The notes beneath the pieces are model-generated. The model saw nothing but the letters and a program-made list of their open reading frames with translations. It made no database searches and had not been told where the DNA came from. Both the position numbers and the translations under genes were made by a program. A DNA stretch of 64,000 nt, taken from Puccinellia tenuiflora. Its lineage: Eukaryota; Streptophyta; Magnoliopsida; Poales; Poaceae. Numbering within the stretch: position 1 is the first letter of the stretch; every line of letters begins with the position of its first letter. The stretch spans positions 37,261-101,260 of the forward strand of contig QRDG01000403.1 in assembly GCA_012064385.1 (NCBI GenBank). Direction: 5' to 3'. Positions 12,177-22,865 of this stretch are shown in pieces.

Positions 12177-12455
12177 TGTTGGGAAACCAACACACGCATA
12201 CCGTGCGGGCCCACCCTTTCTTGGGTGGGGGGTTTTCCTTTAGGGTTTGGTCCTCTCCACCTACCCCTCTCGCCTATATATACCCCATGTATTGTATGGA
12301 GAGAGACACAATTGATTAAAAAAGATCAGTCCAGACTATATTCCCGTGTCTCCTTTTACTTTTCGCATCTGTGATTGTGTCGCGTGTACGACTATTTCGA
12401 CTACACTCTCGCTCCACGATCTTGGACCGGACTCGCCGGCAAAGGTTGTGGAACA
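12177..12455 (+). repeat. 3' LTR of Copia element
   Basis: 279 bp, same ends as the 5' LTR. It is preceded by a purine-rich 'aagagggag' (12168-12176) that serves as the polypurine tract and is followed by the ATCAG duplication. Confidence 0.93.
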
Positions 12456-12561
12456 ATCAGATGGACCAATGTGCAATTTATTCGTGTAGACAATGTCCAC
12501 CGTGACACGTCTCGAACTAAATCGACTAAGCTAGTTGCGGGATCACGGTTTCATAGTTTCC

Positions 12562-12681
12562 TACTCCCTCCGTCCCAAAAAAGATGTCATTTATTTATCT
12601 AAATTTGAATGTACTAAATAGTGTCTAGATACATTCAAATTTAGACAAATAAATGACATTTTTTTTGGAACGGAGATAGTA
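12562..12681. mobile_element. Stowaway MITE
   Basis: 120 bp including the TA target duplication on both sides. The ends are CTCCCTCCGTCCCAAAAAA and its near-perfect inverted partner, and the whole element folds back on itself ('aaatgacat' arms). This is the classic Stowaway structure mobilised by Tc1/mariner transposases. Confidence 0.9.
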
Positions 12682-14397
12682 CTTATTATGCGACTAATTA
12701 GCACATACAGATCCATGCACGCGGGCATGCAGCAGCACAGTTCACACTGATGGGATGGATAGAGACCAGAGTGGAGTTTTTTTTCCTTATCTGTATTTTC
12801 GGCACATTTAATAGCTGGTCATGATTTCTCCAACAGTAATTAATAAAAAAATACTGTCAGCTCGTACATACTAGCATACCTGTATTTTTAGAATGGACAC
12901 GAACTGGAGCGCGTACTCGTATGCGGTGTGAACGATCGAGTTCCACTTCACCTACAGCCGAAGTGCCAAAGTTAACGTGTCAAATGCAGACATGGATGTC
13001 TGTATATGTACTTGGTCTGGAGAACGAAAAAAGGGCTATACAATATATTTATATTTAACACCTTAAAGTTCATTCACACAAATTAGTAAACATGGACGTC
13101 AAAAGAAGAGAGGAAAAGAAACAGGAAAAGAAGGGGGAAAAGACAGGAAAAAAGGGCCTAGCTTGGGAAACTCTGTACTGTAGGTACAGCGGGCATGCAT
13201 GTTCCGGTGTAGCGATCGATCGATCGATTGATTCGGGAGACGGAGGCCGCACACATGGCACCCCCTCAAAAAATGGAAAATAGTTTACACAATTTAGATA
13301 ACACTAGTTTTACAATAGTTTAAAGTATATTTTAACACTATTTGTTGAAATTTTGAAGATATTTAGACCAAATTATACTATTTGTAGTGTAATATTCACA
13401 AAATTTGAACCCATATATTGAAATTGTGTTGTTCAAATAAACTGTGGTACCCCAAACATTATGAACCTAGATCCGCCACTAGCCGCACACGTCACATGTG
13501 CGTCCATATGCGAATGTTCCAACATAATCGATCCACAGTTGGCACGCACTGCTTGCTTCTTAAAGATCGATCGATCGATCGATCGACAGTGTAAGCGTAC
13601 TAGCTACTAGTGTTGGGCTGGTTTCATGTTTGCGTCCTTAATCACTATTAATTAAAGAAGTAAAAGATCGATCACTAGCTCCTCTTCGTGTGTGCTTGCT
13701 TCTTATCAGCTCGATCGATATCACACTCTCTTGGGTGCCCAGGCTACCGACATAGCTAGATTAGATAGAGCCGTAGAGGCGATAATGGGGATTGACGGAT
13801 CGAACCTTCATCACCGGTGGCCTAGCCTAGGTAGATCGTCGATCGGTGTGTGGTAGTAAACACTTATGCGCGTCCCAAGGCTAGGACACTGGACACACCG
13901 ATCGATCGCACGTCGTACGGTGCTAGCTAGTGTTTGCCCGGTTAATTTCAAGCTTGCTTCTTAATTACCAACCAGATCCATCGTCGCTCCCGTGCCCAGG
14001 CTACCATTCTATCTAGCTTAACAAAGAGTAGCTAGCTAGCTAGATAGCGCCCATACTGCATGGATGGAGAAGGGATCGACAATGGTTGTGTGAAGCAGCC
14101 GTGTGAGTTAAAGCTTGTCAAGGAGGATACTGAACAAGGTAAATAAATTAAATTAAGGAGCATGATAACTTGATAAGGGCAGTCAGCCTAACGTACGTAG
14201 GCGCTCCGTACGGATCTACTGTAACTAGCTTCAAACCTTTGAAGCTCATCAAAAGCCTGCAGCATTTGTAATTGCGCTTGTCGGTTTACTCTTTAGAGCA
14301 GGTCTTCTTCAACTGTTAGAAAAACAGAGTGTTCACTGTTCTGGAGACGAGACGAGACGATTTGGCATCGGCATTTTCGGCACATTCACTTGCTGGA
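12682..14397. other. Intergenic DNA with GATC-rich simple repeats
   Basis: No gene seen. Short (GATC)n or (ATCG)n runs at 13201-13222 and 13564-13587. Two related blocks near 13610-13770 and 13918-14030 share 'gcttgcttctta' and 'gtgcccaggctacc', an old local duplication. Confidence 0.4.
14110..14345. repeat. Local duplication, copy 1 (empty site)
   Basis: Shares with 15860-17100 the blocks 'caaggaggatactg', 'aattaaggagcatg', 'cgctccgtacg', 'actagcttcaaacctttg' and 'gcatttgtaattgcgcttgt'. This copy lacks the poly(A) retroposon present in the other copy. Confidence 0.65.
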
Positions 14398-14406
14398 CCC
14401 GGTTGC

Positions 14407-14824
14407 GGACTGGGATCCAGTGCCTTGCTCATAGCAAGGCACGGTGTACCTTGCCCCCTTCCATCCAACATTCATTTTTCATCCAACGGATGAGATTCAT
14501 CTAAAAATGTAAAATCGAACTATAAACATTTTTAAAAAAATTGAAAAAATTCCAGCAGATTGTATATGGTCTGATGTGTAATAATAAATTTTTTCACTTT
14601 ATTTTAGTAAGTGGTTTATCGTTAAATAGCTTTTCATATTTTGATCTTAAAACGCTATTAAATCATAAATGAGTGATCCAGTTGACACGAAATTTTCAGA
14701 GAATAGACAAGGAATCATGTACAGCCTACTGGAATTTTTTCAAAATTTTTTAAAAATGTTTGAAGTTCGAGTTGGGGTAAGGTACATCGTGCCTTGCTAT
14801 GAGCAAGGCATTGGATCCCAGTCC
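14407..14824. mobile_element. Mutator-type MITE with 9-bp target duplication
   Basis: 418 bp with about 50-bp inverted ends starting GGACTGGGATCCA. Flanks carry the identical 9-mer CCCGGTTGC (14398-14406 and 14825-14833), the length expected for Mutator-like transposition. Each end holds the palindrome TGCCTTGCT-CAT-AGCAAGGCA. The interior is AT-rich and non-coding. Confidence 0.85.
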
Positions 14825-14833
14825 CCCGGTTGC

Positions 14834-15897
14834 ATGGACGTGTACCACATGCATTGACTTTCAACAACTGGAGAGCGGTCCACATCCATGCATAACAAAG
14901 ATGGGACCGGATCGACTGAACCCCACCGTGCGCCACTTTACCCGTAAGCTAAGACTCACATAATGTATGCACTTTAGCCGTAAGCTGAGACTCACATATC
15001 TTATCATGCTGCTACATGCATAGAAGAGAGGAATTGATTTTTCTATTTATTATGATAGACCATAAGTTTAAAGTGTACCTTAGCCTTATGGACAAAATTA
15101 TTTTCTCCACAATGTATAAGGTGAACGGTAAGCATTGCCATGTAGGGGAGGCGGCGGGGCCGCGGCCAGCGGAGGAGGCTCATTTTTCTAGGATATACAA
15201 ATTGGCTCTCAACTTTTCAAATATACCAAAGTTGAATTTTGGGTGCAAGTGTAGCAAGCTTTGTAAATTTTTGTGTCGGGAGACCATTTATACAAAGCCT
15301 GTTGGAACAATGTTTTTGTCTCAAATTTGTATTTTTCAGTTTTTAACGATTCTAACCAAATATGCAAATGCTGTTGGGAGATGCTCTTGAAATGGGGTAT
15401 TAAATGGCGCCACTTAACATCGCTACCGGTAAGCTCTGGCTGTCTCTGCATGCTCGGGCGGAAGCGTGAGCTAGCAAAGCAAGGGAGCACACAGTCACAC
15501 GAGTCTTGCGTGCCAAGATCGAAGCATTGACTTGAACTCGCAATACATGTGGGCGTACTTACTGGTCCGTACCAACTAACAAACCAACCTACCACGCATG
15601 CAGCTGTGTGCACGTGTCTGACCGAACGTAGCAAAAAAAAACGCGTGGTGCACACTGGTAGCCAACATATGGAGTACGTGAATCATGGAATAAACTTCTC
15701 CCTTTCTACCATCAAAAAGAAAAAAAATGAGTCATGTTGGTAACGGAAATTATTTGGAAGCCTAATCTTTCATCAAGACCAAAACCTAGCTACAGTAAGC
15801 AGCCATGCACTGGACTCGCTTCCAGTTCAGTCCAACACCACTCCTAGTGTGAGTTGTAGTAGTATTAAAGTTTGGCAAGGAGGATACTGGACGAGGT
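14834..15897. other. Intergenic DNA, no gene recognised
   Basis: Short frames only. A small direct repeat 'gtaagct(a/g)agactcacata' occurs at 14943 and 14981. The block from 15860 belongs to copy 2 of the local duplication. Confidence 0.4.
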
Positions 15898-15903
15898 AAT
15901 TAA

Positions 15904-16766
15904 AACTGCAAGTACATCTCGTCCCGTCTCTCCTGCGTCTTGAGAGTCGACCTCCGCCACCCAGATCTGGCGGCGCCCCTTTCCTCCCCGCTCTCCGTCG
16001 GTGCTGCCGGCCGGCGAGTGGATGGAATAGGTGGTAGGCCTGCCTTGTATATAGGTTTAGTAGGGATAGGGTTAGGGTTAGTGGTTGCCCTTGTGGCGTC
16101 TGGCGACATGCCGTCTGGGAGCCTGACGCGGACGCTTCCGAGCGGCGTCCGGTGGTTCGGGGCGGCGCGTCCTCTGGTGGTAGCGGCGTGGTGCTGCGGG
16201 AAGCTGGAGGCGGCGGCGTCTTTGTCTCCCTTCAATAAGCTCGTCGGCTTTTGGCCTCTTCATCCGGCTTCCTCTGTTCTTCGAGGTGGGGAAGGAGGTG
16301 GTGCGGGAGAAGAGTTGGTGATTTTCGTTTGCAGGTTCCCCTTTCCTGATTTACTCGCGAGCTCCGACGTCGGCATCCATGCCGTTTCCGGCTCCATATC
16401 TTGCTCAAGCCGGGGCGCGGCCCCCGCCGATGTTCTGTCATCGACGCCAAGATCTCGCTGCCTGCGAGTGGAATATGCGGCGACTCCAACGGGATTTGGT
16501 TCCCTATCGACTTGCGCAAGTGACCCAGCGGCCGGTCTGCTTCTCCTCGTCCTCCTTCCGGTGGTGCGGCGGCGAAGCTTTGGACGGCGGCGGATCTGGA
16601 TCCACAGAACCTCCCACGGCTGTGTGTGTAATTTTTCATTTTCCCAAGGTGGTTTCTGTAAAAAGGGGACAGGTGTTCACTGTCTGGATGTTTCTGGTGT
16701 ATTTCGGTTGTATTTCGTTTTATATTAATCCAGATGCAGTTTCTCAAAAAAAAAAAAAAAAAAAAA
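15904..16766 (+). mobile_element. Poly(A)-tailed non-LTR retroposon
   Basis: An 860-bp GC-rich insert ending in 21 A residues (16746-16766), with the short target repeat AATTAA on each side (15898-15903 and 16765-16770). The paralogous segment at 14110-14240 has the same flanks without the insert, which directly supports insertion. A plus-strand open frame (15940-16728) has no recognised domain. It may be a truncated LINE, a LINE-driven non-autonomous element or a processed transcript. Confidence 0.7.
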
Positions 16767-17100
16767 TTAAGGAGCATGGTCAGGGCCAGATCTAGTCAGT
16801 CTAACGTGCGCTCCGTACGCATCCACTATAACTAGCTTCAAACCTTTGTTTGACTCCAGCCAGCTCTTTCACTTATGCTAAAATTTCAAACGAAAAACAA
16901 AAAAATATATTAATTGCAAGTGGCTCATCAAATGCTAGCTGGATATAATATGAAAAAGCTTGTTAGTAATGTGCTATCGGAAATTTACTACCGGGCCAGG
17001 CTAAACTGTTTGCTTGCTTCGAGGGTGCCGCATTTGTAATTGCGCTTGTTGATTTCCTATTTCGAAAAGGTCTTCTTCAGTGTTACAAAACATGTCTCTT
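16767..17100. repeat. Local duplication, copy 2, right part
   Basis: Continues the match to 14150-14320 ('ggagcatg', 'cgctccgtacgcatc', 'gcatttgtaattgcgcttg') with about 170 extra bases (16850-17028) absent from copy 1. Confidence 0.6.
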
Positions 17101-17370
17101 TAGAAGGTGGCCTCCCGTTCCCGTCGAAGCCGAATCCGAAGCGGAGCAAAAAGCAGTGATCGACGATGTGTACGTGTTGTCTATCTTGAACGATCGATGA
17201 ACTTGTGTATCCCTAAATTAACTTGCCTAGCTAACTCTAGTTTCGAAAGTCGTTGAACTTGTGTGATCGATGGTATTTAGAGTTATGAAATGATCCAAAT
17301 CATTCTTGTTTATATAGTTTTGTATTTCTCTTAGAGTGCCGATGATTCATATGTTCTGACACCATGTGAT

Positions 17371-17453
17371 CCAGGAGATGGCGCTAGTGAGCCTTGTGAT
17401 ATGCACGAATACACATGTTGTGCATTCTACTTGGCTCACTGGCACCATCCCTG
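17371..17453 (+). ncRNA. MicroRNA-precursor-like hairpin, copy 1
   Basis: Arms 17371-17393 and 17433-17453 pair over about 21 bases (5' arm 'atggcgctagtgagcc' against 3' arm 'ggctcactggcaccat', with two G:U pairs), and an inner stem 'atgcac'/'gtgcat' closes the loop. Size, duplex length and few mismatches fit a plant MIR precursor. It does not match a microRNA I can name. The alternative is a relic of an inverted-repeat MITE. Confidence 0.4.
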
Positions 17454-17598
17454 AAATTTCTGTGTGTCCAATCTAAGTATGAGACACAAATCCAAATCAT
17501 GTTTGTTTTTGTTTCGTCTTTCTCCGAGAATGCCGATGTTTAGTTTTGTACTCTTTTTCTAGAATGCCGATGATTAAAATTTTGTGACACCGTGTGAT

Positions 17599-17682
17599 AC
17601 AGGGATGGTGCTAGGGAGCCTTGTGATATGCACGAGTACACACATCTTGTGCATCCTACTTGGCTCGCTAGCCCATCTCTGT
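17599..17682 (+). ncRNA. MicroRNA-precursor-like hairpin, copy 2
   Basis: Second copy of the hairpin, 228 bp downstream of the first and inside a tandem duplication (shared lead 'tgccgatgatt', 'gacacc.tgtgat'). Arms 'gggatggtgctagggagcc' and 'ggctcgctagcccatctct' still pair although their sequence has changed relative to copy 1, so the foldback is kept. Confidence 0.4.
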
Positions 17683-17700
17683 AATTTGTGTGTTCAACCT

Positions 17701-18254
17701 ATATATGAGGCATGCTTTCAATTTGTGTGCACCCATTTAACTATTATTTGATTTGTGTGCATGAACTCTTGCTTTTATTTGCCTAATATTTTTATCTTTG
17801 TGATGAAGAAATGGTTCTAAGTGTCACCGCTCGAGTGGACCGGGAAGATGTCTGAAGCAAGCGGGATAGACATGGTTCAAAGGGCAACAGTACAACTACA
17901 AGGGATACGAGAGTAAAGCACAGGCGGAGCGGAAGAGAGGAAGAACATGCATACCCTTCTTGCTCATCGTCATTGCAATTCTCTTGTATGTGATTATAGT
18001 TTAGATTACTACTTGCTTTTGAAAACTTGCGACCTAAAATACCGAATCCATCGAGATGTGTATGTATTCATGCATGTATGAAAAATATTGGCACTTGTAT
18101 ATTTCGGTTTGTAATGCATATGTGATGAACCAACAATTTGGTCACTTATCTATTTGTATCTATTGTGTATTTATGTTGTTTCTGTCAAATATATATTGCT
18201 GAAGTATATGAATTTACCTGTATATACTGCTGGAATATAAATTTACAGGAAAAC
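17701..18254. other. Intergenic DNA, possibly 3' part of the hairpin transcript
   Basis: No coding frame of note. I see no promoter or terminator that I can defend. Confidence 0.3.
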
Positions 18255-18494
18255 AGAAATATACCGCTAGCGCACATAGTCGGGTGCGCCAGGGGTAACC
18301 CATGAGGCTACCGCTGGCGAACGACTCCGCGATGCGCCAGGGGAACTGAGGCTACCGCTGGCGAACGATGCCGTGGTGCGCCAGCGGTAATCTGTCTTAC
18401 CGTTCGCCTGTTCGCTAGCGGTAACCTGTTACCACTGGCATAGCAATGTTTCTGCACCGTTAGTTCGCCAGCGGTAGGCATTCTCCTACTAGTG
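18255..18494. mobile_element. Right end of a CACTA transposon with subterminal repeats
   Basis: Several copies in both directions of 'taccgctggcgaacg'/'gcgccagcggta' (18260-18475) lead to the terminus 'ttctcctactagtg' (ends 18494), the reverse complement of CACTAGTAGGAGAA. I could not find the matching left end in the window, so it may be truncated. Confidence 0.7.
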
Positions 18495-19466
18495 CACTAT
18501 TCTCCCAATGGTGCTGCTGGGACAACACCTGCAGCTTCGTGGCTTCTTTGATGGTAAGTTTTTCTTGTATATGTTCCTAAACTTTAGGGATAACTGGTTT
18601 ATATGATTTAGCGTGGTGCATGAAGCCCTGAATTTTTTTTTGGAGGAAATTTGATCCTAACAATGATTATCTGTAGCATTGGTCACCTTCAATTGGTTGT
18701 TCTGGTGTTGCTTTACGTACAGATATATTGTGCAACAGCGGATTTTAGTGTAAACAAGGGGGCCACTGCCCCCCCCCCCTCTCAAGCTTTGGATAAAGTT
18801 GTGAAGGAAATAATTTAGGAGGACTTAAATGAGGTAGGAAAACATCGATCAAGTTGACAAAAGGCCACCATGCGTGGACGAATGATTTTCTCATCTCGGT
18901 GATGATATATATTGTAGATCGGACGGTGCGCGGAAGCCTTTAGATCTCTATGAATTATCCATCGCCCCCCTCTACAGCTGCCAATTTTCTGCCTGGAACT
19001 GAGCAGAGAGAGAACATGGCAGTGCTCCATGCACTATGATTTCGCTTTGGTAGTTGGCAAAACCATCTCGAATATATCAGTGCCCTCGTGATAACGGAGA
19101 ACTTCGATCTAGATCAGAAAAAAATCTTGGTTTCTCAAAGTTAGTCCGATTCGTGAGTTGCTGTTCAAGAATTTGTCACGTTCTGAATTAGGGTCACATC
19201 GTTTTTTTATTTTAGGAAAATGTATACTTCTATGGCAAGAGGATTTAGGAGTTAGGATGTATCACTTGGTAAATTGGAAAACTATCTATAGATTGTTGGA
19301 TATTTGTTCTCTGGAAAATGGCTTTGGAGAATGGAAACTGACAGGAAATCTAAAAGGATAAATCCATTTTTCTCAACAGAAGCAAAACATAGCGGTATAT
19401 GATTCCTCGAAAGAAAAACATGTCGGCATATATTGTAACCAACATTTCAACGATGACGTCATTCCA
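18495..19466. other. Intergenic DNA
   Basis: Contains a retroelement-like phrase at 18755-18800 ('ggggccactgcccccc') and no recognised gene. Frames at 18815-19030 and 19158-19361 lack support. The right end would hold the 3' UTR of the minus-strand peptide gene. Confidence 0.35.
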
Positions 19467-19760
19467 TTAGAAATCGGTACAACAATGTTGATTGTCTAAA
19501 TCCGCGCACAAATTACCCGCGCAGCCAACTTTCGGAGAGCACTCCGTTATTTTTGTGGCCTTCTTCACACCTGCGTGATGTCGAAATAGCCACAATCCAA
19601 TTTAGTATGTGCGGATAGTAAATATAAATAAAACTTATGTAGATATGAAAATACACATACTTATGTTTATCTCGGCGGCATGGCACAACAAGAAAGATGC
19701 GGATATCACAATAAGAGCTAGCAAGCACAGGGCCCGCGCATTGTTGTTCATAGGAGCCAT
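19467..19760 (-). CDS. Small secreted cysteine-rich peptide, two exons
   Basis: Two minus-strand exons, 19760-19661 and 19570-19467, join through a 90-base intron with a GTATGT donor, a 'tactaaat' branch site and a GCAG acceptor, giving 67 residues. Residues 1-29 form a signal peptide (hydrophobic 'LCLLALIVISASFLLC', cleavage likely after 'CHAA'). The mature part has Cys44, Cys50, Cys55, Cys63 and Cys64 (C-x5-C-x4-C-x7-CC). An intron just after the signal peptide is typical of plant cysteine-rich peptide genes. A TATA box lies about 85 bases upstream of the ATG. An in-frame ATG at codon 4 could also be the start. I do not recognise the family; the product would be secreted and disulphide-linked. 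The five cysteines leave one unpaired unless a dimer forms. Confidence 0.6.
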
Positions 19761-19842
19761 AGGCAAAGCTTGGATATTATTTTCACCTATTGTTGTTCTT
19801 TCGGTCGATATGTATCTATGCATATATATTCCTCTTCCTAGT

Positions 19843-19853
19843 GTTTATATAGC
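19843..19853 (-). promoter_or_regulatory. TATA box of the cysteine-rich peptide gene
   Basis: Reads GCTATATAAAC on the minus strand, at the right distance (5' UTR about 55-65 bases) from the ATG at 19760. Confidence 0.55.
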
Positions 19854-19860
19854 ATCACGA

Positions 19861-21763
19861 GAAGTAGAAGTAAGTAACTCTTACATTCATGTTGTACATA
19901 TATATATAGCTGGAATTAATTATTATCCCTACAAATAACATATATATAGCTGGAAATAATCAGTATCCCTAAATATACAAGTATACTATATATAACGATA
20001 TTAGATAACATGTCAATTATTAATTGGATACCAAACTTTGGGACATCAAATTAATCATTTGACAAAACAAGAGTGTTTCACGTCCTAAGTTATGCAATTT
20101 GGATGGCAAGGTATCGATCAATGATTTCTTACAATTCGGCTGATGTGGCATGTTTGTTTTTGGCTATCTAGTTAACCACTACCATTTAATATTTTACGTT
20201 TTGTTTATCCATTAATCATAATTTTCATTTTTCATCGTGTTTCTCCATTAAAAAATGCTAAGAATTCGAGTTCTCCAAAATTTCTATCTGCGCAAATCTT
20301 TTGAATGAGAGACGCACACATTTCCAGCTTCCTAGGCTTGGGCCTTGCTTGGGTTTCCCTTATGGGCCGCCGTCCGGGTAGTGTTGGGCTGGACAGGGAC
20401 ACGATGGGGGACATCAGGATCGCGTGGCGATCGATTACCCATATCGGGATTGGACAGCTAGGTGCGTCGATGCGAGCTCGCAGGATCAATCACTCTCTCA
20501 CACACCAAAAAAAAAAAAAAAAGACTCGCAGGAGCACGATCCGAGTACTGTCCTGTCAGGGAATATGATAAGTGTGTAATATGATATTATTACTGATTTA
20601 GTAGCTGTAAAGGTATTATTGGTATTCCACCTAAGATATCATCCCTAGCTGGCCACACTCTTTATAAGACTCCTTTGTATCATGTGGCAATTGAAATCAA
20701 AACCCTAATCTTTATCATTTATTTTCTGTAATTTCCTTTAGATTTATTTCAACAATTTATCCAGTTTTAAGCTCAATTCCTTTCAATTCTCTATTATTTG
20801 TGATCTTGTTCAAGTCAGATCCATCGGGATCCTGACATGTCCTCGATGGAGTGAGTGCCACCGTCAGTACTACGCACAGCCAGCTCAGAATACTGAATAC
20901 ACATACCTCTATGATCCTCTGACGCGGCACATCTTCCTGAATCTTTTGGGATCAGCCAGCTCCTGAGCTGTACTGCAAGGACTGGAGGAAGAGTGAGACG
21001 CAATGCAAGACTCAGCGGTTCAGCAGCAGAATAAGGATGCGTGCCTGCTAAAATCAATCCAACGAATCGAGAAGGTCACGCGTGTACCTGATCGATCGGT
21101 GAGTGCCCTGCACTTGCATGCGGGTTTACTACTGTGCCGTCCTATAACCACACAGCTGACCCTTTTGGCTTCCAGTTCAACAAGCCATTCGGAATTGCTT
21201 GACCCTTTTGGCTTCACGGCTTTGCACAATCTCGGACCCTCGGTTGGCGTCCAAGTACAGATGCTCAGCGGTTAATAATTCCCTTGTCACGGCCATCGTC
21301 GACTCACCAGCCGACTATAGAGATAGCACCTTTTTTACAGATGATATATGTTTTTCATAAAACAATTTCCTGAGCCCATAGAATATCGAAATGTACGCGC
21401 GAAACCTTTTTATCCGAATTTTTTGAAGTTTCAATTTTTTCTTAAAATGTGTTTTGAAAACCGGGAGCATATGCTCCCGGATGCCAAACGGCACCCCTTA
21501 TGAAGCTAAAAATGGACCAAATTCTATTTAATAATTTGGAGCAAATTCAACTTTCAGATCGTGACGAAATGTTCTTGTCGCTTCGTAACAGATTGCGAGG
21601 CATGCAGACCGTACAAGAGATAGGAGAGGCAGTTGGCTACGGAGAGTCCACGTAAGCAGAGAAGCTCGAGGCTCAGGAGCTCTCGAGAGTTTCAGTCGGG
21701 CTGAGCCTCGCATGGCCTGGGAGTTGGGACTACCGGACTAGCTACAGCCTACAGAGTGAACCG
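19861..21763. other. Intergenic DNA upstream of the CX3CX3C protein gene
   Basis: A short direct repeat, 'acatatatatagctgga', occurs at about 19897 and 19939. A perfect 20-base palindrome sits at 21461-21480. An A run is at 20507-20522. Frames in this stretch are short and unsupported. The last 100 bases probably hold the 5' UTR of the next gene, but I see no clear TATA box. Confidence 0.35.
21461..21480. repeat. Perfect 20-base palindrome
   Basis: CCGGGAGCATATGCTCCCGG is its own reverse complement. It probably marks the end of a small transposon-derived repeat. Confidence 0.6.
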
Positions 21764-22467
21764 ATGCGGCCGACGAAACCAGCTGCCGCCACGGCGCCGA
21801 GGTCGTCGGCGCGCCCGACGACGTCCGGCGTCGCGAGGCTGCTGCAGGCGCCGGCGGTGGTGGCGCTGGCGGTCGCGCTCGCCGTGGCGTCGCCGGCGCA
21901 TCCGGCGCAGAGGGCTTCGGAGGCGGCGCCCAAGGACACGTTCCGCAACGTGCCGGGGACGCTGTCCGGGGAGGAGGGCAAGGGGGCGGAGCGGATCAAG
22001 CACCCCAGGTCGCCCGAGGCGGCGCGGTGCACCTCCAAGTGCGTCAGCACCTGCGTCCTCGGCGGCGCCGGCGCGCCCGGCGTCGGAGGCCCCTTCAACG
22101 TCAGAAGGTAACCCCATCCGTCGACCGCCGGCTGCCCGGCGCGTCTCCATTGCTCTGCTTTCTAGCTACTAGCTTGTTCTTGCTCAACGTACTGCAGTGA
22201 TGTCTGTGACTGACGAACTTGTTCGAATTGCTTGCACGCGCGCCCAGACCGCTCGTCGTGTTCAAGGACGGTTTCCGCAGCCGGCAGTACTGGTACGTGC
22301 ACAACATTCAGACCATCAAATTCTTCGACTCACAACTACTAGTAAATTATTGCCTCCGTTTCAGAACAAAACAAAAACTCTGAACATTGTATGTGCATAT
22401 GAATTGCAGCCTGGTGGAGTGCTCGGACGTGTGCAACCTGATCAAGGACGGAGAAGATGACCAATGA
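21764..22467 (+). CDS. Small plant protein with twin CX3CX3C motifs, three exons
   Basis: Exons 21764-22107, 22248-22292 and 22410-22467 have GT-AG borders (AAG|GTAACC, GCCCAG|A, CTG|GTACGT, TTGCAG|C) and give 148 residues, stop TGA. The N-terminus is Ser/Thr/Arg/Pro-rich and lacks acids for 55 residues, then a hydrophobic 'VVALAVALAVASPAHPA' (31-48) ends in an alanine-rich site. This looks like a bipartite chloroplast/thylakoid-lumen signal, though a membrane anchor is possible. The C-terminal domain has Cys89, Cys93, Cys97 and Cys130, Cys134, Cys138, with 'FKDGFRSRQYC' between. Both introns fall inside the conserved domain. I recall similar uncharacterised proteins in other plants; the function is unknown. 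The first exon is GC-rich as in most grass genes. Confidence 0.8.
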
Positions 22468-22865
22468 ATGATCCGTGATCACATCTCAGCGGCTCAGCTT
22501 AGTTAGTGGAGATTGAGAACCATCCTCATCCAGCGTCACTCCATTTTATAAATCAGTCGACTAGACAGTAGTACTGCAGTAACTTTAATTCTGCTAGACT
22601 GCATGAGCTCCATACCTACCCAAGTGTAAATCCTGGTGACTTTGATCTGCAAAAGACTATTGGGCTGACGGGGCTGACCCCATAGGTGGCCAAAAAAAAA
22701 ATTCAGGCTTTGTTTTAGAGACAAAAAGCTTCTGTTTGGCTTTAAATTGGACACAATTTAAGGTCTGTTTCAATGTGAAGTATTTCTGAAGCCAGACTTT
22801 GGAGAAACTACATTTGTGTTGTACTATCTTGTCTCTGCTGCATAGTTTCCTTTTTTGTATTGACC
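22468..22865 (+). other. 3' flank and presumed 3' UTR of the upstream gene
   Basis: No coding signal. AT content rises after 22540. No clear polyadenylation signal. Confidence 0.3.

Larger units (their letters stand above)
5162..12455 (+). mobile_element. Complete Copia LTR retrotransposon with target duplication
   Basis: The element has two LTRs (5162-5439 and 12177-12455), both starting TGTTGGGAAACC and ending GGAACA, and is flanked by the perfect 5-bp duplication ATCAG (5157-5161 and 12456-12460). Inside are, in order, a long GC-rich leader, gag, a non-coding spacer, and protease-integrase-reverse transcriptase-RNase H in the Copia order. I count about 13 differences between the LTRs over 279 bp (about 95% identity), so the insertion is moderately old on the usual grass clock. 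In-frame stops in pol and a changed catalytic motif show it can no longer move by itself. Confidence 0.95.

Noticed and set aside
16055..16082. Telomere-like 'tagggttagggttag'
   Set aside because: Only two to three imperfect units, and of the TTAGGG type rather than plant TTTAGGG.
21742..22172. Long antisense and alternative frames over exon 1 of the CX3CX3C gene
   Set aside because: Shadows of a GC-rich exon; splice sites and conserved cysteines support the frame at 21764 only.
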